Positions 17,981 through 27,698 of a stretch of 64,000 nucleotides of DNA are shown one piece after another; positions within the stretch are counted from its first letter, which is position 1, and each line of letters begins with the position of its first letter. The notes under the pieces were generated by a model, which did no database searches, was not told where the DNA came from, and saw nothing but the letters and a program-made list of their open reading frames with translations. Source of the stretch: Blautia_A aquisgranensis (lineage in GTDB: Bacteria > Bacillota > Clostridia > Lachnospirales > Lachnospiraceae); the NCBI RefSeq assembly GCF_040096615.1, contig NZ_JBBMEJ010000013.1:1-64000 (forward strand), in the 5' to 3' direction. Both the position numbers and the translations under genes were made by a program.

Positions 17981-20776
17981 TTAGAAGTTTGCCAGTGCAA
18001 TATCCAGCATCTGTGCTTCCTCTGGTTTGATTTCTCCTGCGAATGTTTTCGCGACATCTCTAAGCGAAAGTCCATATGCAATATCCGGAATCATATCCAC
18101 TTCCATCATTTGAGAAAGAAACGCGCGAATATCCGGATGGTTCAGCAGTTCTTCCATTGTCGAATCTATGCTGTATTTCCTCTTTAAAGGCTGTGACGCC
18201 TCATAAGCGACTTCATATTCTCCGGCTTTCACACGGCAAATTCCGTTTTCTACATCTTCAAACAGTGGGTTTTCTTTATCTTCATATACAGATTCCGGCG
18301 CAAGTGGAAGAACCACTTCTGCCCTTCCGCCAAACGGAACTGTAACAGTGACAGTGATTTTATTATCCCCTAATATCTCCCAACCGCACTGATAGCATCC
18401 GCATGCTGAATCATAAACCGCTTTTACATATCCCAGTCCGCGATTCACTTTCGGGCTGATCCGCATCACCCGGCCTCCCGGACTCTGTTCCGTCACATCA
18501 ATCCCGGCCGCATGGCAGAAGATCCATTCCAGTACGGCGCCATATGAATAATGATTCAGGCTGTTCATTCCCGTGCTGGAGACATGGCCGTTCTCATCCA
18601 GTGAATTCCAACGCTCCCACACGGTCGTTGCCCCCAGCTTCACTTCATAAAGCCAACCCGGATATTCTTCGTTCAAAAGCAGCCGGTACGCCGCATCCGT
18701 CATCCCGTGGTCTGTCAGCACGTTGCACAGAAGCGGCGTACCCACAAACCCGGTATTCAGTTTATTTTTGTTGTCCCGGAGGAGTTTTTTCATCATCTGC
18801 TTTGTCAGTTCTTCATTTTCAGACAGATGATACTTCAGCGCAAGGATAAGCCCTGTCTGCGTCTTCACCGCACATCTTCCTGTGGAAGTAAAATATTCTT
18901 CTTTCACTGCCCGCCACTGACGGTCTGCGATTTCCTGATATTCCTGTCTCGTTTCTTCCAGTCCAAGCACGTCCGCCGCCTTTGCGACTGTCTGGGCGCT
19001 TGCCGCATAGTAGATATCCGCGATATATGCTTCATCGGTCGCCCCGTACACACTGTTCGCGGCAGCGCCTGTACGGTCGAGAGCCAGCCAGTCTCCATAA
19101 TGGAAGATCTGTCTCCATCCGTGATGATCTCCGTCAATCCTGCGAATATAATCAACCCATGCCTTCATGCTCTCAATCTGGCTTTCCAGGATTGTTTTGT
19201 CCCCGCTGAACAGATATACGTTCCACGGAATGATACACGCAGCGTCTCCCCATGCGCAGGAACATTTTGTCGGTCCGAATGTGGGGACAATCTCCGGAAC
19301 CATTCCGTCCGCCAGAAGCTGTTCCTGATACATGTCATATAAATATTTCCGGTAAAACGCGTAGGTATCAGCCAGATAGCTTGCAGTCGCAGAAAATACC
19401 TGTGTATCCCCTGTCCAGCCCATTCTCTCATCTCTTTGCGGGCAGTCTGTAGGCACATCCAGGAAGTTTCCTTTCATCCCCCATTCGATATTGGAGATCA
19501 ATTTGTTCACAAGATCATTCCCTGTCTCGATTGCCCCGATGCTCTCATAATCGCTGTAAAGAACAAGCGCCGTGAAATCCTCACATGAAAGATCCCTAAT
19601 CCCGGTCACTTTCACATATCGATAGCCATAGTATGTAAAATGAGGCGTAATCACCTTTTCTGTACCATCAGAAACATAAATGTACTCCGAAAGTGCAGTT
19701 CTTAAATTCTCGTTATAGAAACATCCGTCCTGAAGCACCTCTCCCGTCTGAATCCTGATAGTTGTCCCCGCCGGCTCATGTACACGCAGTCGGAAGATCC
19801 CTGCGATCTCCTGCCCCAGATCAAATACATCTTCTCCAGCAGGCGTATGGATCAGTTCTGCCGGCTTCATCTCCTCCTGTACCTTAACCGGAAGAGATAA
19901 CCGTTCCATAAGCCGGCCTTTCGGAACCTTTGCGATCCGCGCAGGAGACTCCTCTACCGGTGGCAGCGTATCATCTCTTCTCTCACCGTCATAGATATTG
20001 GAAAACCACAAATTGCTTCTTGTAACTGACCAGGTTTCATCAGAACTGATTACATCTTTCGTTCCGTCTTTGTACTCTATGTGAATCTCCGCAATCAGCT
20101 TCCACTCGTCACCGTAATATGCTTCCCGCTCCGGATCATTGAAACCGAACCTGCCTTTATACCAGCCGTTTCCGAGAAGAACAGACAGCACACCGCCTTG
20201 TTCTGCCTGTTTCGTGATGTCATACGTCTGATACTGGATCCACTGGTCATAATTATTGCAGTACGGAGTCAGATACTCATCACCGATTTTCTCCGGATTT
20301 TCTTTATTTTCCCCGAGAAAATATGCCTCATACAATCCCAGGCCGCAAATGTACAGTCTTGCGCTTTTCACTTCTTTTGCCGGACGAATTCTCTTTGAGA
20401 AAATCGGATGCCGTTCCTGACTGCTGTCACAGGTAATCCATCTTCCAGTCCATGGTTCATCCATTTTGGCAGTCTCAAAAAACTGTACATCTGATTCGAT
20501 TACTTCCTCTACATCTGTTGTCACAATGACCTTCCAGTAATATCTTGTATACGGCTGTATTTCAAATTCTACTCTTGTAGAGAGGCTGTCCAACTCTGTT
20601 TCACCTGTATCGTAACAGATATCTGTAAAGGTTTTGTTCTTGCTGATTACAATCCTTGCATATTTCTGTTCCTGTCCTCTGCATCCTTTCACTTTCCATG
20701 AAAATACCAACGGTTTCAGATAAAACCCTAAAGGGTTTGTGATATGATTTGTTTTTGCTGCATAAATCTTTCCCAT
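17981..20776 (-). CDS. GH78 alpha-L-rhamnosidase
   Basis: The 931-residue enzyme releases terminal alpha-L-rhamnose from plant glycosides. It has fibronectin-like and N domains (residues 1-300), a jelly roll with FDLGQEIAGIFRLRV (around 318) and an alpha/alpha barrel from about 410. The signature DCPQRDERMGWTGD covers residues 444-457, with Asp444, Asp449, Glu450 and Asp457. TTVWERW in the last third carries the presumed general base Glu. No signal peptide is seen, so it acts inside the cell on imported glycosides. The last 61 residues (871-931; STMEELLNHPDIRAFLSQMM) form a helical module shared with the GH3 proteins here. It lies in the operon between two symporters (24 and 14 base gaps). 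Confidence 0.92.
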   Translation of the reverse strand: MGKIYAAKTNHITNPLGFYLKPLVFSWKVKGCRGQEQKYARIVISKNKTFTDICYDTGETELDSLSTRVEFEIQPYTRYYWKVIVTTDVEEVIESDVQFFETAKMDEPWTGRWITCDSSQERHPIFSKRIRPAKEVKSARLYICGLGLYEAYFLGENKENPEKIGDEYLTPYCNNYDQWIQYQTYDITKQAEQGGVLSVLLGNGWYKGRFGFNDPEREAYYGDEWKLIAEIHIEYKDGTKDVISSDETWSVTRSNLWFSNIYDGERRDDTLPPVEESPARIAKVPKGRLMERLSLPVKVQEEMKPAELIHTPAGEDVFDLGQEIAGIFRLRVHEPAGTTIRIQTGEVLQDGCFYNENLRTALSEYIYVSDGTEKVITPHFTYYGYRYVKVTGIRDLSCEDFTALVLYSDYESIGAIETGNDLVNKLISNIEWGMKGNFLDVPTDCPQRDERMGWTGDTQVFSATASYLADTYAFYRKYLYDMYQEQLLADGMVPEIVPTFGPTKCSCAWGDAACIIPWNVYLFSGDKTILESQIESMKAWVDYIRRIDGDHHGWRQIFHYGDWLALDRTGAAANSVYGATDEAYIADIYYAASAQTVAKAADVLGLEETRQEYQEIADRQWRAVKEEYFTSTGRCAVKTQTGLILALKYHLSENEELTKQMMKKLLRDNKNKLNTGFVGTPLLCNVLTDHGMTDAAYRLLLNEEYPGWLYEVKLGATTVWERWNSLDENGHVSSTGMNSLNHYSYGAVLEWIFCHAAGIDVTEQSPGGRVMRISPKVNRGLGYVKAVYDSACGCYQCGWEILGDNKITVTVTVPFGGRAEVVLPLAPESVYEDKENPLFEDVENGICRVKAGEYEVAYEASQPLKRKYSIDSTMEELLNHPDIRAFLSQMMEVDMIPDIAYGLSLRDVAKTFAGEIKPEEAQMLDIALANF

Positions 20777-20800
20777 GCTGATACTCCTTCTCTATCATTC

Positions 20801-22153
20801 TTATTCACTTATACCCGCTTTTGACCGTTTCTCCCTCATCAGACATATCTGCTCATTCAATTTTTCCTTGGTAATAGGATAACCTTTTGAGAAGATCACA
20901 ATGGCCACCACATTTACGATTGCCGGCAATATTAGCACACAGAGGACGATCATATTAATCACATCGTCATTCTGTACTGCCGCCTTACTGTCAAATCCTG
21001 CTAACTGCAGCAGATACCCCGGAATCGCACCACCGATTCCCATTGCACACTTGGAGACAAAGCTGGAAAGAGATGCGACAGCACCTTCTGCCCTAATTCC
21101 CATAGACACTTCGATATAATCTGTATTATCTGCCTGTATTCCATAATTAAGAGGTGCTGCAAAGCCGGCTCCTATTCCTGCAATCAATACAGAGACAATA
21201 AGAAGGGGAATGCTCCTCACATCCAACAGACGGATGATTGGTGTCAGTCCTGCAAGTGCAAGTCCAATCGCATACATTTTCTTCTTTCCAAACCTTCCAA
21301 TCAGATTACCAATGACCATTGTAGCCGGAAAAACAGTAACACATGTAATAAGCGTAATAATAGACGCCAACGTCAGATCTTCAAAAATATATGTATAAAA
21401 GTATGTATTTGCTGCATTCACGATATTGCTTCCAATCGAATATAACAGTACAGCAAGGAATGTAATGTACACCGGCTTCTGACTGAGAATCTTGAATAAT
21501 TCTTTTACAGAATAGCTGTTCTCCATCTGTGGTTTTACACGTTCTTTTACTCCCATGGTTCCTATAATAGAGAAGAAAAAAATCACTGCTGTCATGATCA
21601 GAACAAGATTAATATATCCCTGTTTGTTAGAAGTATCTCCAAGAATAAGTGGAGCTGCCACACCGATTACAAGCGCCCCGATCACGTATGCAAGCCCTTT
21701 GATTGAACTTAAGCTGTTCCTTTCTTTCATATCTTCTGTCATAACCGGCAGAAGACTGTTCAGCGAAATATCCATGACTGGGAACAACACACCAAGCAGA
21801 ATATACGATACATATGCGATTGCCAGTTTCCCCGATGTTGATAACATAGGTCCAAACCAAAGTAGAAGGAAATTGGCGCTACACAGAATTGTTCCCAGAA
21901 TCAATGTTGGTCGGAAATGTCCCATCTTTCTGGTCGGAAGATGGTCGATCATAAATCCAACTAACGGATCGTTAATGGCATCTAGAAAGCGTGCGATCAG
22001 GAACAGTGTCGCACATGCAGCAGGACTCAAGCCGCATATATTGGTATAAAAAATTAGTAAATATCCGTTGATCAGTGTCATAACCGGAATGTTTCCAAAG
22101 TTTGCCATTGCAAATGACAGCTTTTCTCTCATTTTTATCTTATCTTGATTCAT
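20801..22153 (-). CDS. GPH-family sugar:cation symporter
   Basis: A complete 450-residue, 12-helix transporter of the glycoside-pentoside-hexuronide family. Family motifs are DAINDPLVGFMIDHLPTRKM, MGHFRPTLILG, NSLLPVMTEDMKERNSLSS and GIQADNTDYIEVSMGIRAEG. Members move disaccharides or plant glycosides with Na+ or H+. It sits between the GH3 and GH78 genes, so a rhamnoglucoside or a released sugar is the likely cargo (inference). The start region is tandemly duplicated (22127-22214), placing a 15-codon frame upstream whose TGA overlaps this ATG. Confidence 0.9.
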   Translation of the reverse strand: MNQDKIKMREKLSFAMANFGNIPVMTLINGYLLIFYTNICGLSPAACATLFLIARFLDAINDPLVGFMIDHLPTRKMGHFRPTLILGTILCSANFLLLWFGPMLSTSGKLAIAYVSYILLGVLFPVMDISLNSLLPVMTEDMKERNSLSSIKGLAYVIGALVIGVAAPLILGDTSNKQGYINLVLIMTAVIFFFSIIGTMGVKERVKPQMENSYSVKELFKILSQKPVYITFLAVLLYSIGSNIVNAANTYFYTYIFEDLTLASIITLITCVTVFPATMVIGNLIGRFGKKKMYAIGLALAGLTPIIRLLDVRSIPLLIVSVLIAGIGAGFAAPLNYGIQADNTDYIEVSMGIRAEGAVASLSSFVSKCAMGIGGAIPGYLLQLAGFDSKAAVQNDDVINMIVLCVLILPAIVNVVAIVIFSKGYPITKEKLNEQICLMREKRSKAGISE

Positions 22154-22214
22154 ATTTTATTCTCACTTTCTCTCATTTTTATCTTATCTTGATTCATATT
22201 TTATTCTCACTTTC
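22127..22214. repeat. Perfect 44-bp tandem duplication over the symporter start
   Basis: Two identical adjacent 44-base units, 22127-22170 and 22171-22214. The unit contains the last bases of the GH3 gene, the gap and the first eight codons of the symporter. The second copy gives an extra ATG at 22197 and a short frame (MNQDKIKMRESENKI) that ends in TGA overlapping the true ATG. A replication-slippage product; copy number could vary and alter translation. Confidence 0.95.
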
Positions 22215-24471
22215 CCTCTTCTGCACACAGAGCATTTAACTCCACGATCATCTGCTCGATCGCTTCGCCCGGAATAACGCTTAAAAATGATTTCAGCGGC
22301 ATCTGCGCAATAATTTCCGGAGTCACAAGCTGTACCTCCCCATCTTCTTTCTTAGGTTCTTCTCCCTGTGATATTCCCTCAAGATACTCCATCATTTTCC
22401 CTGCTGTCTTCGGGTGGTTCATCAATTCCCCCATTGTAGTGGTCATATCCACAGTGAACGGCAGCAGCACATCAGTGGTAAATGTAAGTTCTGCAGCCTC
22501 TCTGATCTCATCGCTGGCATGCCCGATCTGGATCTCATATGTACCTGACGGAGTATACCAGTCGTGAATCTTTGTCTCGTAGTAAGCAAAATCTCTCGCG
22601 CAAAGCTCCATTGTAACAGTCTTCTTCTCACCCGGATTCAGAAATACTTTCGCAAACCCTTTTAGTTCTTTCACTGCTCTTGGCACTGTACTGTTTTTGC
22701 CGCTGACATAGAGCTGAACCACTTCACTTCCTGGTCTCTTTCCTATATTCTCCACATCAATGCTCACCTTCAGAATATCTCCATCTTTCATTTCCGCAGA
22801 AGAGAGTTTCATATTGCTGTAGCTGAATTCCGTATATGACAGTCCATGGCCGAATGCCCAGCGCACCGGTACTTTCTTCGCATCATAGTAACGGTATCCG
22901 ACAAAGATATCTTCTCCATAGAGAACAGTCCTGCCGTCTCCAGGGAAATTCAGGTAACTCGGATTGTCTTCCAGACGATATGGGAACGACTCCGCCAGAC
23001 GTCCTCCCGGATTTGCCTCCCCAAATAACAACCGGTCGCTGGCCTCCCCAATGCCTTCTCCTCCCAGATACATCTCCAGAATGGCATTTACAGACTCCGC
23101 CCATGGAGTTTCTACGGGGCTTCCATTATGAAGAACCACAACCACATTCTTCTGTATCTCTGCCACAGCCTCTATGAGACGGTTCTGGCACTTTGGTAGT
23201 TCCATGGAATTTCTGTCATATCCTTCCGACTCAAAACTGTCTGGAAGTCCGGCAAAAATTACAACCGCATCTGCACCTGCTGCTGCTTCACACGCCTGTT
23301 TCAGCTCCTCTTCTGTCATCTCGTCACGCTCTGACGAGAAGCCTTTCACGTACTCCACTGCCCTGCCTTTTCTCACCGCAGTTTCCAGAGCCGACACTAC
23401 GCTGTCCGTATTGATGTGACTCGATCCCCCGCCCTGGTATCGCGGTTTCTTTGCAAATTCCCCGATATAGACTACTTTCTGTTCTTTTTTCAGCGGCAGC
23501 ACTCCCCTGTTTTCCAGAAGTACGGCACACTCTGTTTCGATATCTGCCGCTGCTTTGTGATCCTTTTCCCTGTCAAATACAGTCTCCGCTTTCCTGTTAT
23601 CTGTGTAGGAGAAGACTACTTTCAGTATGCGTTCCACCGTTCTGTCAAGAATTTCTTCCTCCAGTTCTCCATTCTCCACTGCCTGAATAATCTTTCTTGT
23701 ATTATATCCTCCTGATCCCGGCATCTCCAAGTCAAGACCGGCTTTCAGTCCTTTCACCCGGTCATTTACAGCTCCCCAGTCACTGACCACATATCCTTCA
23801 AATCCCCACTCATCCCGCAGGATATCTGTCAGAAGTTTCTTATTCTCTGAAGAAAATACTCCGTTGATCTTATTGTAGCTGCACATCACAGTCTTTGGCT
23901 GCGCTTTCTTCACCGCCTCCTCAAAAGCCGGCAGATAAATTTCCCGGAAAGCCCGTTCCGATACTTCCGACGATATCTGCATACGGTCTGTTTCCTGATT
24001 ATTCGCGGCGAAGTGTTTCATACTGGTTCCGATGCCTTTCGACTGTACGCCCCGGATATATGCAGACGCCATCTTTCCTGTCAGATATGGATCTTCGGAC
24101 ATATATTCAAAATTCCTTCCGCAGAGAGGACTGCGTTTGATATTAACTGCAGGGCCGAGGAGCATGCTCACGTTCTCAGCCTGACACTCGTCCCCAAGGA
24201 TCTGTCCCATACGTTCCATCAGTTCCACGTCAAAGCTGGATGCCGTGGCGCAGGCTGCCGGAAAGCAGACTGCATTCACACTTTTATTCAGGCCGAGATG
24301 ATCTGCCGTTCCTTCCTGTTTGCGCAGACCGTGCGGGCCGTCTGTCATCATAACGGAAGGAATCCCTAACCTTTCGATCCCCATTGTGTTCCAGAAATCC
24401 GCTCCCGAACAAAGTCCTGCCTTTTCCTCCAGTGTCATCTGTCTGATCAATTCTTTCAAGTTTCTGCTCAT
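22207..24471 (-). CDS. GH3 beta-glucosidase
   Basis: A complete 754-residue GH3 enzyme in normal order. The barrel (1-300) has DGPHGLRKQ, NIKRSPLCGRNFEYMSEDPY, KHFAANNQE and VVSDWGA, with nucleophile Asp231. The alpha/beta sandwich follows (CAVLLENRGVLPL to WAFGHGLSYTEFSYS), then a fibronectin-like domain (VENIGKRPGSEVVQLYVSGK) and a helical module (677-754; TTTMGELMNHPKT, QMPLKSFLSVIPGEAIEQM). It has no signal peptide and would hydrolyse beta-glucosides in the cytoplasm. It lies 35 bases after the hydrolase gene in the rhamnoglucoside operon and serves as the reference copy for the two broken GH3 genes nearby. Confidence 0.93.
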   Translation of the reverse strand: MSRNLKELIRQMTLEEKAGLCSGADFWNTMGIERLGIPSVMMTDGPHGLRKQEGTADHLGLNKSVNAVCFPAACATASSFDVELMERMGQILGDECQAENVSMLLGPAVNIKRSPLCGRNFEYMSEDPYLTGKMASAYIRGVQSKGIGTSMKHFAANNQETDRMQISSEVSERAFREIYLPAFEEAVKKAQPKTVMCSYNKINGVFSSENKKLLTDILRDEWGFEGYVVSDWGAVNDRVKGLKAGLDLEMPGSGGYNTRKIIQAVENGELEEEILDRTVERILKVVFSYTDNRKAETVFDREKDHKAAADIETECAVLLENRGVLPLKKEQKVVYIGEFAKKPRYQGGGSSHINTDSVVSALETAVRKGRAVEYVKGFSSERDEMTEEELKQACEAAAGADAVVIFAGLPDSFESEGYDRNSMELPKCQNRLIEAVAEIQKNVVVVLHNGSPVETPWAESVNAILEMYLGGEGIGEASDRLLFGEANPGGRLAESFPYRLEDNPSYLNFPGDGRTVLYGEDIFVGYRYYDAKKVPVRWAFGHGLSYTEFSYSNMKLSSAEMKDGDILKVSIDVENIGKRPGSEVVQLYVSGKNSTVPRAVKELKGFAKVFLNPGEKKTVTMELCARDFAYYETKIHDWYTPSGTYEIQIGHASDEIREAAELTFTTDVLLPFTVDMTTTMGELMNHPKTAGKMMEYLEGISQGEEPKKEDGEVQLVTPEIIAQMPLKSFLSVIPGEAIEQMIVELNALCAEEGK

Positions 24472-24506
24472 TATGAAATCCTCCTTAAATAAATTCTTAT
24501 CTGTTC

Positions 24507-25598
24507 CTATCTGTGGGCTTCCCAGAAGATGACTGCTTCCTGAAGCCAGTTTTTCACTTTTGTTTCATTTCCTATTCCAAATCCATGTCCCAGTCCGTCA
24601 ACGATTCTGACCGACACATTTTCTTTGCCCAGTACCTTCTCTAATTCCGGCAGTTTATCTTCCACATTTGCAAAACCGAACTCATCATCCCGCCCTACGA
24701 TAGAAAATACCGCCAGTCCCTTGTCCTCCGGCAAAGCTTTGATATCCCAGTCCAGACCATACATAGGGAAGATCACCTTCGGTCTTGGCAGATGATTCTT
24801 GTGGCAGCAGTCCTCATAATTGGCAAATGAATACGCCGTGGTCATAAGTCCTCCTGCTGAAAAACCAAAGATGGCATAATCATCCATGTTTACAGAAAAC
24901 TGTTTTTGATGCTCCGTCAGATATCGGATCACTTGTGTCAGTTCCCTCGCGGCAGCCTGTCCCTGCTTTACCTGTTCTGTCTCACCCAGCTGTCTGCCGA
25001 CCGGATAACTTACGACGAAAACAGAATATCCCATTTTATGCAGCTTCATCGCCACAGGATACCCCTCGCAATCAGTTACATTACTGATAAATCCGCCTCC
25101 CGGAACTACAATGGCAAGTGGTTTTCCCTGTTGTCCCTGATAAAACATTCCCGTCAGATGTGACCTGTACGGATGACTATTCACTGCTTCCGCAGGATAC
25201 AGATCCGGCACCAGCCTTGCCTGACCTTTCTCAACAAGTCCGGTTAGATAATTGAAAGATTCCAAGGCTGCATCCAATTGTTCCTCACGACCCTGCGCCT
25301 TTAAAAAATCCTTATACTTTACAGGCGCAATAGCTTTCAGCACGTTGTCCTCCACATTGAAAAACATATGTTTAAAACCGCCGAATACCGGATGCTGCAT
25401 GAAAAATCCAACTTTGTCCTCCCCCGTTCCCGGACGGAAATGTCCGTTTTCATCGTAATAGCTGCTTTCCTTTATTTTTGGAAATCCGCAGATGCCAAGA
25501 AGTGCCGGTAAAAACATGGCACTTTTTTTGTAGACATATAATGTCGCACCGATTACAAATAATAAAACAATCACCACTACTGCAAAAAATATCTTCAT
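24507..25598 (-). CDS. Membrane-anchored alpha/beta hydrolase (esterase-like)
   Basis: A 363-residue protein. Residues 4-24 (FFAVVVIVLLFVIGATLYVY) form an uncleaved signal anchor, so the enzyme probably faces outward. The hydrolase domain has an oxyanion loop IVVPGGGFISN, the nucleophile elbow IFGFSAGGLM (Ser), an Asp in FSIVGRDDEFG and the His in GLGHGFG. It resembles carbohydrate acetyl/acyl esterases. It is the first gene of the leftward operon and diverges from the AraC regulator. It could remove acyl groups from plant glycosides before cleavage (inference). Relatives of its C terminus survive in the stump at 827-1108. Confidence 0.8.
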   Translation of the reverse strand: MKIFFAVVVIVLLFVIGATLYVYKKSAMFLPALLGICGFPKIKESSYYDENGHFRPGTGEDKVGFFMQHPVFGGFKHMFFNVEDNVLKAIAPVKYKDFLKAQGREEQLDAALESFNYLTGLVEKGQARLVPDLYPAEAVNSHPYRSHLTGMFYQGQQGKPLAIVVPGGGFISNVTDCEGYPVAMKLHKMGYSVFVVSYPVGRQLGETEQVKQGQAAARELTQVIRYLTEHQKQFSVNMDDYAIFGFSAGGLMTTAYSFANYEDCCHKNHLPRPKVIFPMYGLDWDIKALPEDKGLAVFSIVGRDDEFGFANVEDKLPELEKVLGKENVSVRIVDGLGHGFGIGNETKVKNWLQEAVIFWEAHR

Positions 25599-25634
25599 CC
25601 TAACCTATGCCTCCTTTTCTTACTGATATCTTAC

Positions 25635-25640
25635 ATTATA
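25635..25640 (-). promoter_or_regulatory. Probable -10 box of the glycoside operon
   Basis: On the minus strand TATAAT occurs 37-42 bases upstream of the hydrolase start, in the divergent gap shared with the AraC gene. The -35 match is poor (TTTCGT at 18 bases), as expected for an activator-dependent promoter. Confidence 0.4.
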
Positions 25641-25812
25641 CAGACTAAAATTACATCAACGAAACATAAGTGATTTACCGACCAAACTTAATAAATATCC
25701 GAGATTACTCTGTACACCTTTGCCCCCAATATGGTATATTTTAGACAGGTTAAATAAACTGCTGATGACTATAATCACAGTTCATTCATATCTTGAAAAG
25801 GAGAGAATATAT

Positions 25813-26850
25813 ATGATGACATTATCTGCATTGAATCAATTTCTGAAGCAGCACACTCCCGAAGAAACCCAGCGTCTGAACGGTGTAAAGAAAGATTATT
25901 CACAATTTCCTGTTGCCAGAGGTAAGTTTGATACACCCTGTTACCGTTTTGATACGAACCTTGAAGATCTGCGTTCTTTATTTCTTTCAAAGAAAGTTCT
26001 TCCGAGTTATTACAACTTCGCTGTTGTAAAACAAGATCGTTTTGAAAACGTACCTCTGCATATCCATGAGTGGCTGGAATTGAGTTATATTTATTCTGGC
26101 GCCTGCACAATGACGATAAATAAGACTACATTCAGGCTAAAATCCGGGCAGATGGTTCTGATCAGCCAGAATGCACCTCATTCTGTCAAAAGATGTTCAG
26201 AAAATGATATTATCATCAATTTTCTGCTGACGCGCGAATATCTGAACGGTACTTTTTTTGAACGCCTGTCTCAGGATAATTACCTTACACACTTTTTCAT
26301 TGAGGCTCTGAACACCACGATGCAGGAAAGCAAGTATATTGTCTTTTCCCCGGAACAAAAACAAAACCGGCTGGCAGATCTTACCAACCAGTTTCTCTGT
26401 GAATTTTATTCTCCGTCCGTAACATCCGGGCCTTTTTTAGACAGTCTTTTTACACTGATCACCTGTGAGATGATCAATCTGTTCCAGCACGGTATGGTTC
26501 TGGATCACTCCTCAGTGGATCAGATTTATACCATACTCCGATATATCGAAACAAACTTTGCGGACTGTACCCTTTCTTCTACAGCTGAGTTTTTTAATAT
26601 GCACCCAAACTATCTCTCTGCCTATATCCGCCAGCATACCGGAATCACTTACAAAGAGCTGGTCCAGACACAGCGGCTTTCTCAGGCGGCAAAACTGTTA
26701 AGGAGCACCGCACTTTCCACAAATGATATCAGCCTTGCCGTCGGATATCAGAATACCAGCTTTTTCTTTCAGCTGTTCCGCAAGAAATACGGATGTACGC
26801 CTATGGAATATCGAAACATGCTTCATGCTTCTGATACGCCAAATATGTGA
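25813..26850 (+). CDS. AraC-family regulator of the glycoside/rhamnose locus
   Basis: 345 residues. The N-terminal half is a cupin sensor domain (ENVPLHIHEWLELSYIYSG, LKSGQMVLISQNAPHSV). The last about 100 residues are the double helix-turn-helix (NYLSAYIRQHTGITYKELVQ, DISLAVGYQNTSFFFQLFRK, TPMEYR). AAAGGAGAG lies 8 bases before the ATG at 25813, which favours this start over an upstream in-frame one. It diverges from the hydrolase-GH3-symporter-GH78 operon and converges on rhaD, so control of both by a sugar such as rhamnose is likely (inference). Confidence 0.88.
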   Translation: MMTLSALNQFLKQHTPEETQRLNGVKKDYSQFPVARGKFDTPCYRFDTNLEDLRSLFLSKKVLPSYYNFAVVKQDRFENVPLHIHEWLELSYIYSGACTMTINKTTFRLKSGQMVLISQNAPHSVKRCSENDIIINFLLTREYLNGTFFERLSQDNYLTHFFIEALNTTMQESKYIVFSPEQKQNRLADLTNQFLCEFYSPSVTSGPFLDSLFTLITCEMINLFQHGMVLDHSSVDQIYTILRYIETNFADCTLSSTAEFFNMHPNYLSAYIRQHTGITYKELVQTQRLSQAAKLLRSTALSTNDISLAVGYQNTSFFFQLFRKKYGCTPMEYRNMLHASDTPNM

Positions 26851-26858
26851 TATGTACA

Positions 26859-27686
26859 TTATTTGTCATATAGAAACTTTTCCGGTAAAGTTACTTTAAA
26901 ATCTTTCGCCAAATCTCTGAAATTCTGAGGTGAGATTGTCTGTCTTTTATCCGGTCTCATGGACAGCATCTTTACAAGGATTTCCGCGGATTTCTCTACG
27001 GTGTGCATTAATCCGAATGTAAGATCAAAGTCTTCCCCTGAGCAGAACATGCCGTGATGCGCCCAGATTGCCACATCATATTCTTTCATCAGGGCACTTG
27101 TCGCCACTGCGATCTCACGGCCGCCCGGCACCATCCATCCTACTACACCGATTCCGGAAGGAAATACAACCGGGCACTCGGTCGCCATCTCCCAGAGTTC
27201 TCTAGTAAATACTTTATCCTCCAACGGCAGTACAAATGTCAGTGCGATCACATTCGTGGTATGTGCATGATAAATCACCCGGTGCGCTCCATTGGTAACG
27301 CCTTTTTTCACTTCATGGTTCATCAGGTGGCTCGGTAGCTCACTGGTCGGTCTGCCTCCGTTTACCAGGCCCCAAAGGATGCGGTAATTCTCTCCTTTTT
27401 CATCCAGTTCGATGATGCAGATACTATCCTCCGGATCAATGATGACATTGCGGAAATATTTCCCGCTGCCTGTTACGAGGAAATATTCGCTCGCAAGTCC
27501 GGGGACTTTGGTGGCAATCGGTTTCCATTCATTGTCATAATGAAGGAACTCTTTTACCTCCGCCACTTCCTCGTCTTTGATGCGGTAAGACAGGTTGCCG
27601 CCGTTTCTCTCGTGCCATCCCTGCTCCCATCCATCGTTACACATACGGATAAATCCCTGTACAAATTTTGTATCCAATACACTCAC
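26859..27686 (-). CDS. rhaD: Rhamnulose-1-phosphate aldolase
   Basis: A 275-residue class II aldolase that splits L-rhamnulose-1-phosphate into dihydroxyacetone phosphate and L-lactaldehyde. It shows GWHERNGGNLSYR near the N terminus, the phosphate-site VTGSGKYF and zinc ligands in YHAHTTN (His140, His142) and WAHHGMF. SGIGVVGWMVPGG is typical of RhaD. It ends 8 bases from the convergent AraC gene. The rhaA stump lies 12 bases upstream on the same strand, so this was a rhaA-rhaD operon. No rhamnulokinase is present in the window. Confidence 0.93.
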   Translation of the reverse strand: MSVLDTKFVQGFIRMCNDGWEQGWHERNGGNLSYRIKDEEVAEVKEFLHYDNEWKPIATKVPGLASEYFLVTGSGKYFRNVIIDPEDSICIIELDEKGENYRILWGLVNGGRPTSELPSHLMNHEVKKGVTNGAHRVIYHAHTTNVIALTFVLPLEDKVFTRELWEMATECPVVFPSGIGVVGWMVPGGREIAVATSALMKEYDVAIWAHHGMFCSGEDFDLTFGLMHTVEKSAEILVKMLSMRPDKRQTISPQNFRDLAKDFKVTLPEKFLYDK

Positions 27687-27698
27687 GGCTTTTCCCTC

